Source of the DNA: a bacterium
GTDB taxonomy: Bacteria; Desulfobacterota; DSWW01
Direction of reading: 5' to 3'
DNA length: 6,785 bases
NCBI GenBank assembly: GCA_030609865.1
Contig: JAUWSZ010000140.1
Location: 1 to 6,785 of the forward strand
The position numbers and the translations under genes were made by a program. Under the pieces are notes generated by a model. The model ran no database searches and had not been told where the DNA came from. It was given only the letters and a program-made list of their open reading frames with translations. This document shows, one piece after another, positions 6,126-6,785 of the stretch. How positions within the stretch are numbered: position 1 is the stretch's first letter; every line of letters starts with the position of its first letter.

Positions 6126-6166
6126 TTGACCGGGCGGACCCCGAGCTACTATGTTGACCTTTGACG
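6126..6166 (+). promoter_or_regulatory. Possible promoter with TTGAC repeats ahead of the acyl-CoA synthetase gene
   Basis: TTGACC (6126-6131) followed after 18 bases by TATGTT (6150-6155) is a plausible -35/-10 pair; TACTAT (6147-6152) at a 15-base spacing is an alternative -10. Two more TTGAC copies begin at 6154 and 6161, giving the tandem TTGACCTTTGAC just downstream of the -10. These could be further -35 boxes or half-sites of a regulator. The remainder of 5969-6212 holds nothing else I can name. Confidence 0.35.
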
Positions 6167-6199
6167 GAGCCGGAAGCTGCGCAGTTTACATCCTGAAGT

Positions 6200-6205
6200 G
6201 GAGGG
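6200..6205 (+). promoter_or_regulatory. Strong Shine-Dalgarno that favours the TTG start at 6213
   Basis: GGAGGG at 6200-6205 stands 7 bases before TTG 6213, an ideal spacing. A second GGAGG (6235-6239) lies only 3 bases before ATG 6243, which is too close for efficient initiation. Family proteins usually carry about ten residues before the P-R-S-I-A block, which also supports the TTG. Confidence 0.6.
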
Positions 6206-6212
6206 CAAATCA

Positions 6213-6785
6213 TTGAGCAGAGAAAATCCCCTTTGGAGGATTATGCACCCTCGGTCGATTGCCTGGGTGGGCGCCTCGAACAACCCGGCAAAGATGGGCA
6301 CGATCCAGCTGAACAATCTCCTTGGCGGGGGGTTCGAGGGAACGGTCTACCCGATCCATCCGACGGAGAAGACGGTGTTGGGTCTCGAGGCCTATCCGAA
6401 TGCTTCGTCCCTTCCCGAGGCGCCCGACATGGCCTTTGTCGTCGTGCCGACGCGAGTCGCTGTCGAGATCGTTCACGACCTGGGTAGGCGGGGAGTGAAG
6501 CGTGCCGTGATCGTCACAGGGGGCTTCAAGGAGACGGACGAAGAAGGGCGCAGGCGTGAAGCCGACCTCGTTTCCGTAACAGAGCGGTACGGCATGCGCT
6601 TCCTCGGGCCGAACTGCATCGGGATCATGCACACGCGTCAGGCCCTGAACACCACCATGTTTCCGATGTGCGTGATGCCGGGCCCGGTGGGGCTGGTGTC
6701 GCAGAGCGGTTCGTACGTGACACAGGTGCAGTTGTACCTCAAGCGGCGGGGGATTCACATCAGCCAGGCCATCAGCGTCGGGAAC
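6213..6785 (+). CDS. Acyl-CoA synthetase (NDP-forming) / CoA-binding domain protein, N-terminal part (cut by the window edge)
   Basis: The plus strand reads open for 191 codons from TTG 6213 to the right edge. The start gives SRENPLWRIMHPRSIAWVGAS (2-22), which fits the N-terminus of the CoA-binding domain in ADP-forming acetate-CoA ligases, Pat-type proteins and relatives. G20-A-S is the nucleotide/CoA-binding turn of the Rossmann fold. FEGTVYPIHPTEKTVLG (41-57) matches the usual G-x-V-Y-P-V-N-P block. AFVVVPT (74-80), VIVTGGFKE (99-107), FLGPNCIGI (130-138) and GLVSQSGS (160-167) are the conserved strands and loops leading into the succinyl-CoA-ligase-like domain. ISVGN (187-191) is the last visible block. 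Known members couple acyl-CoA thioester cleavage to ATP formation, or make acyl-CoA. The catalytic histidine and any ATP-grasp domain would lie beyond the window, so the exact subtype is open. The gene is transcribed divergently from the five-gene operon and may share regulation with it. Confidence 0.88.
   Translation, partial: MSRENPLWRIMHPRSIAWVGASNNPAKMGTIQLNNLLGGGFEGTVYPIHPTEKTVLGLEAYPNASSLPEAPDMAFVVVPTRVAVEIVHDLGRRGVKRAVIVTGGFKETDEEGRRREADLVSVTERYGMRFLGPNCIGIMHTRQALNTTMFPMCVMPGPVGLVSQSGSYVTQVQLYLKRRGIHISQAISVGN

Noticed and set aside
1..6785. CRISPR array, tRNA or rRNA gene, insertion sequence or prophage
   Set aside because: No regularly spaced repeats, cloverleaf-like sequence, rRNA signature, transposase or phage gene was seen on either strand.

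Overview
The window reads as ordinary chromosomal DNA from a GC-rich, Gram-negative-type bacterium. An MltD-like murein transglycosylase with a signal peptide, a membrane-anchored sulfatase, a YhcC-type radical SAM protein and the start of an NDP-forming acyl-CoA synthetase-like protein point to an anaerobe or facultative anaerobe. Desulfobacterota (the old Deltaproteobacteria) is my best guess from that gene mix, but nothing in the sequence proves the phylum. I see no rRNA, tRNA, CRISPR array, transposase or phage gene.

Layout. Bases 1-379 (minus strand) hold the N-terminal 126 codons of a lytic transglycosylase that runs off the left edge. Bases 380-530 are a short spacer with a possible promoter for that gene and two small inverted repeats. 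From 5968 down to 531 five genes lie head to tail on the minus strand, with gaps of -3, 4, 11 and 12 bases. In transcription order they are a TIGR01212/YhcC-type radical SAM protein, an MGAT/DGAT2-like acyltransferase, a GlmU-like left-handed beta-helix protein without a nucleotidyltransferase domain, a DSD1/D-threonine-aldolase-like PLP enzyme, and a membrane-anchored arylsulfatase-family enzyme. Bases 5969-6212 are a divergent regulatory region. From 6213 on the plus strand begins a CoA-binding (acyl-CoA synthetase, NDP-forming) protein that runs off the right edge.

How the genes may work together. The tight spacing, the translational coupling (ATGA overlap and ribosome binding sites placed at the ends of preceding genes) and a single good promoter candidate upstream support one five-gene transcript. 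Each product belongs to a known superfamily, but I do not recognise the combination as a described pathway. A membrane acyltransferase, a possible acyl/acetyl-transferring beta-helix, a D-amino-acid-type PLP enzyme and an anchored sulfatase could together build or remodel an envelope lipid or glycan. That is inference only. The radical SAM protein could be an unrelated passenger.

The most noteworthy non-coding signals are a perfect 9-bp inverted repeat overlapping the predicted -10 box of the operon, a cluster of TTGAC repeats before the acyl-CoA synthetase gene, a strong Shine-Dalgarno that favours a TTG start for that gene, and a perfect 10-bp hairpin at the 3' end of the acyltransferase gene.
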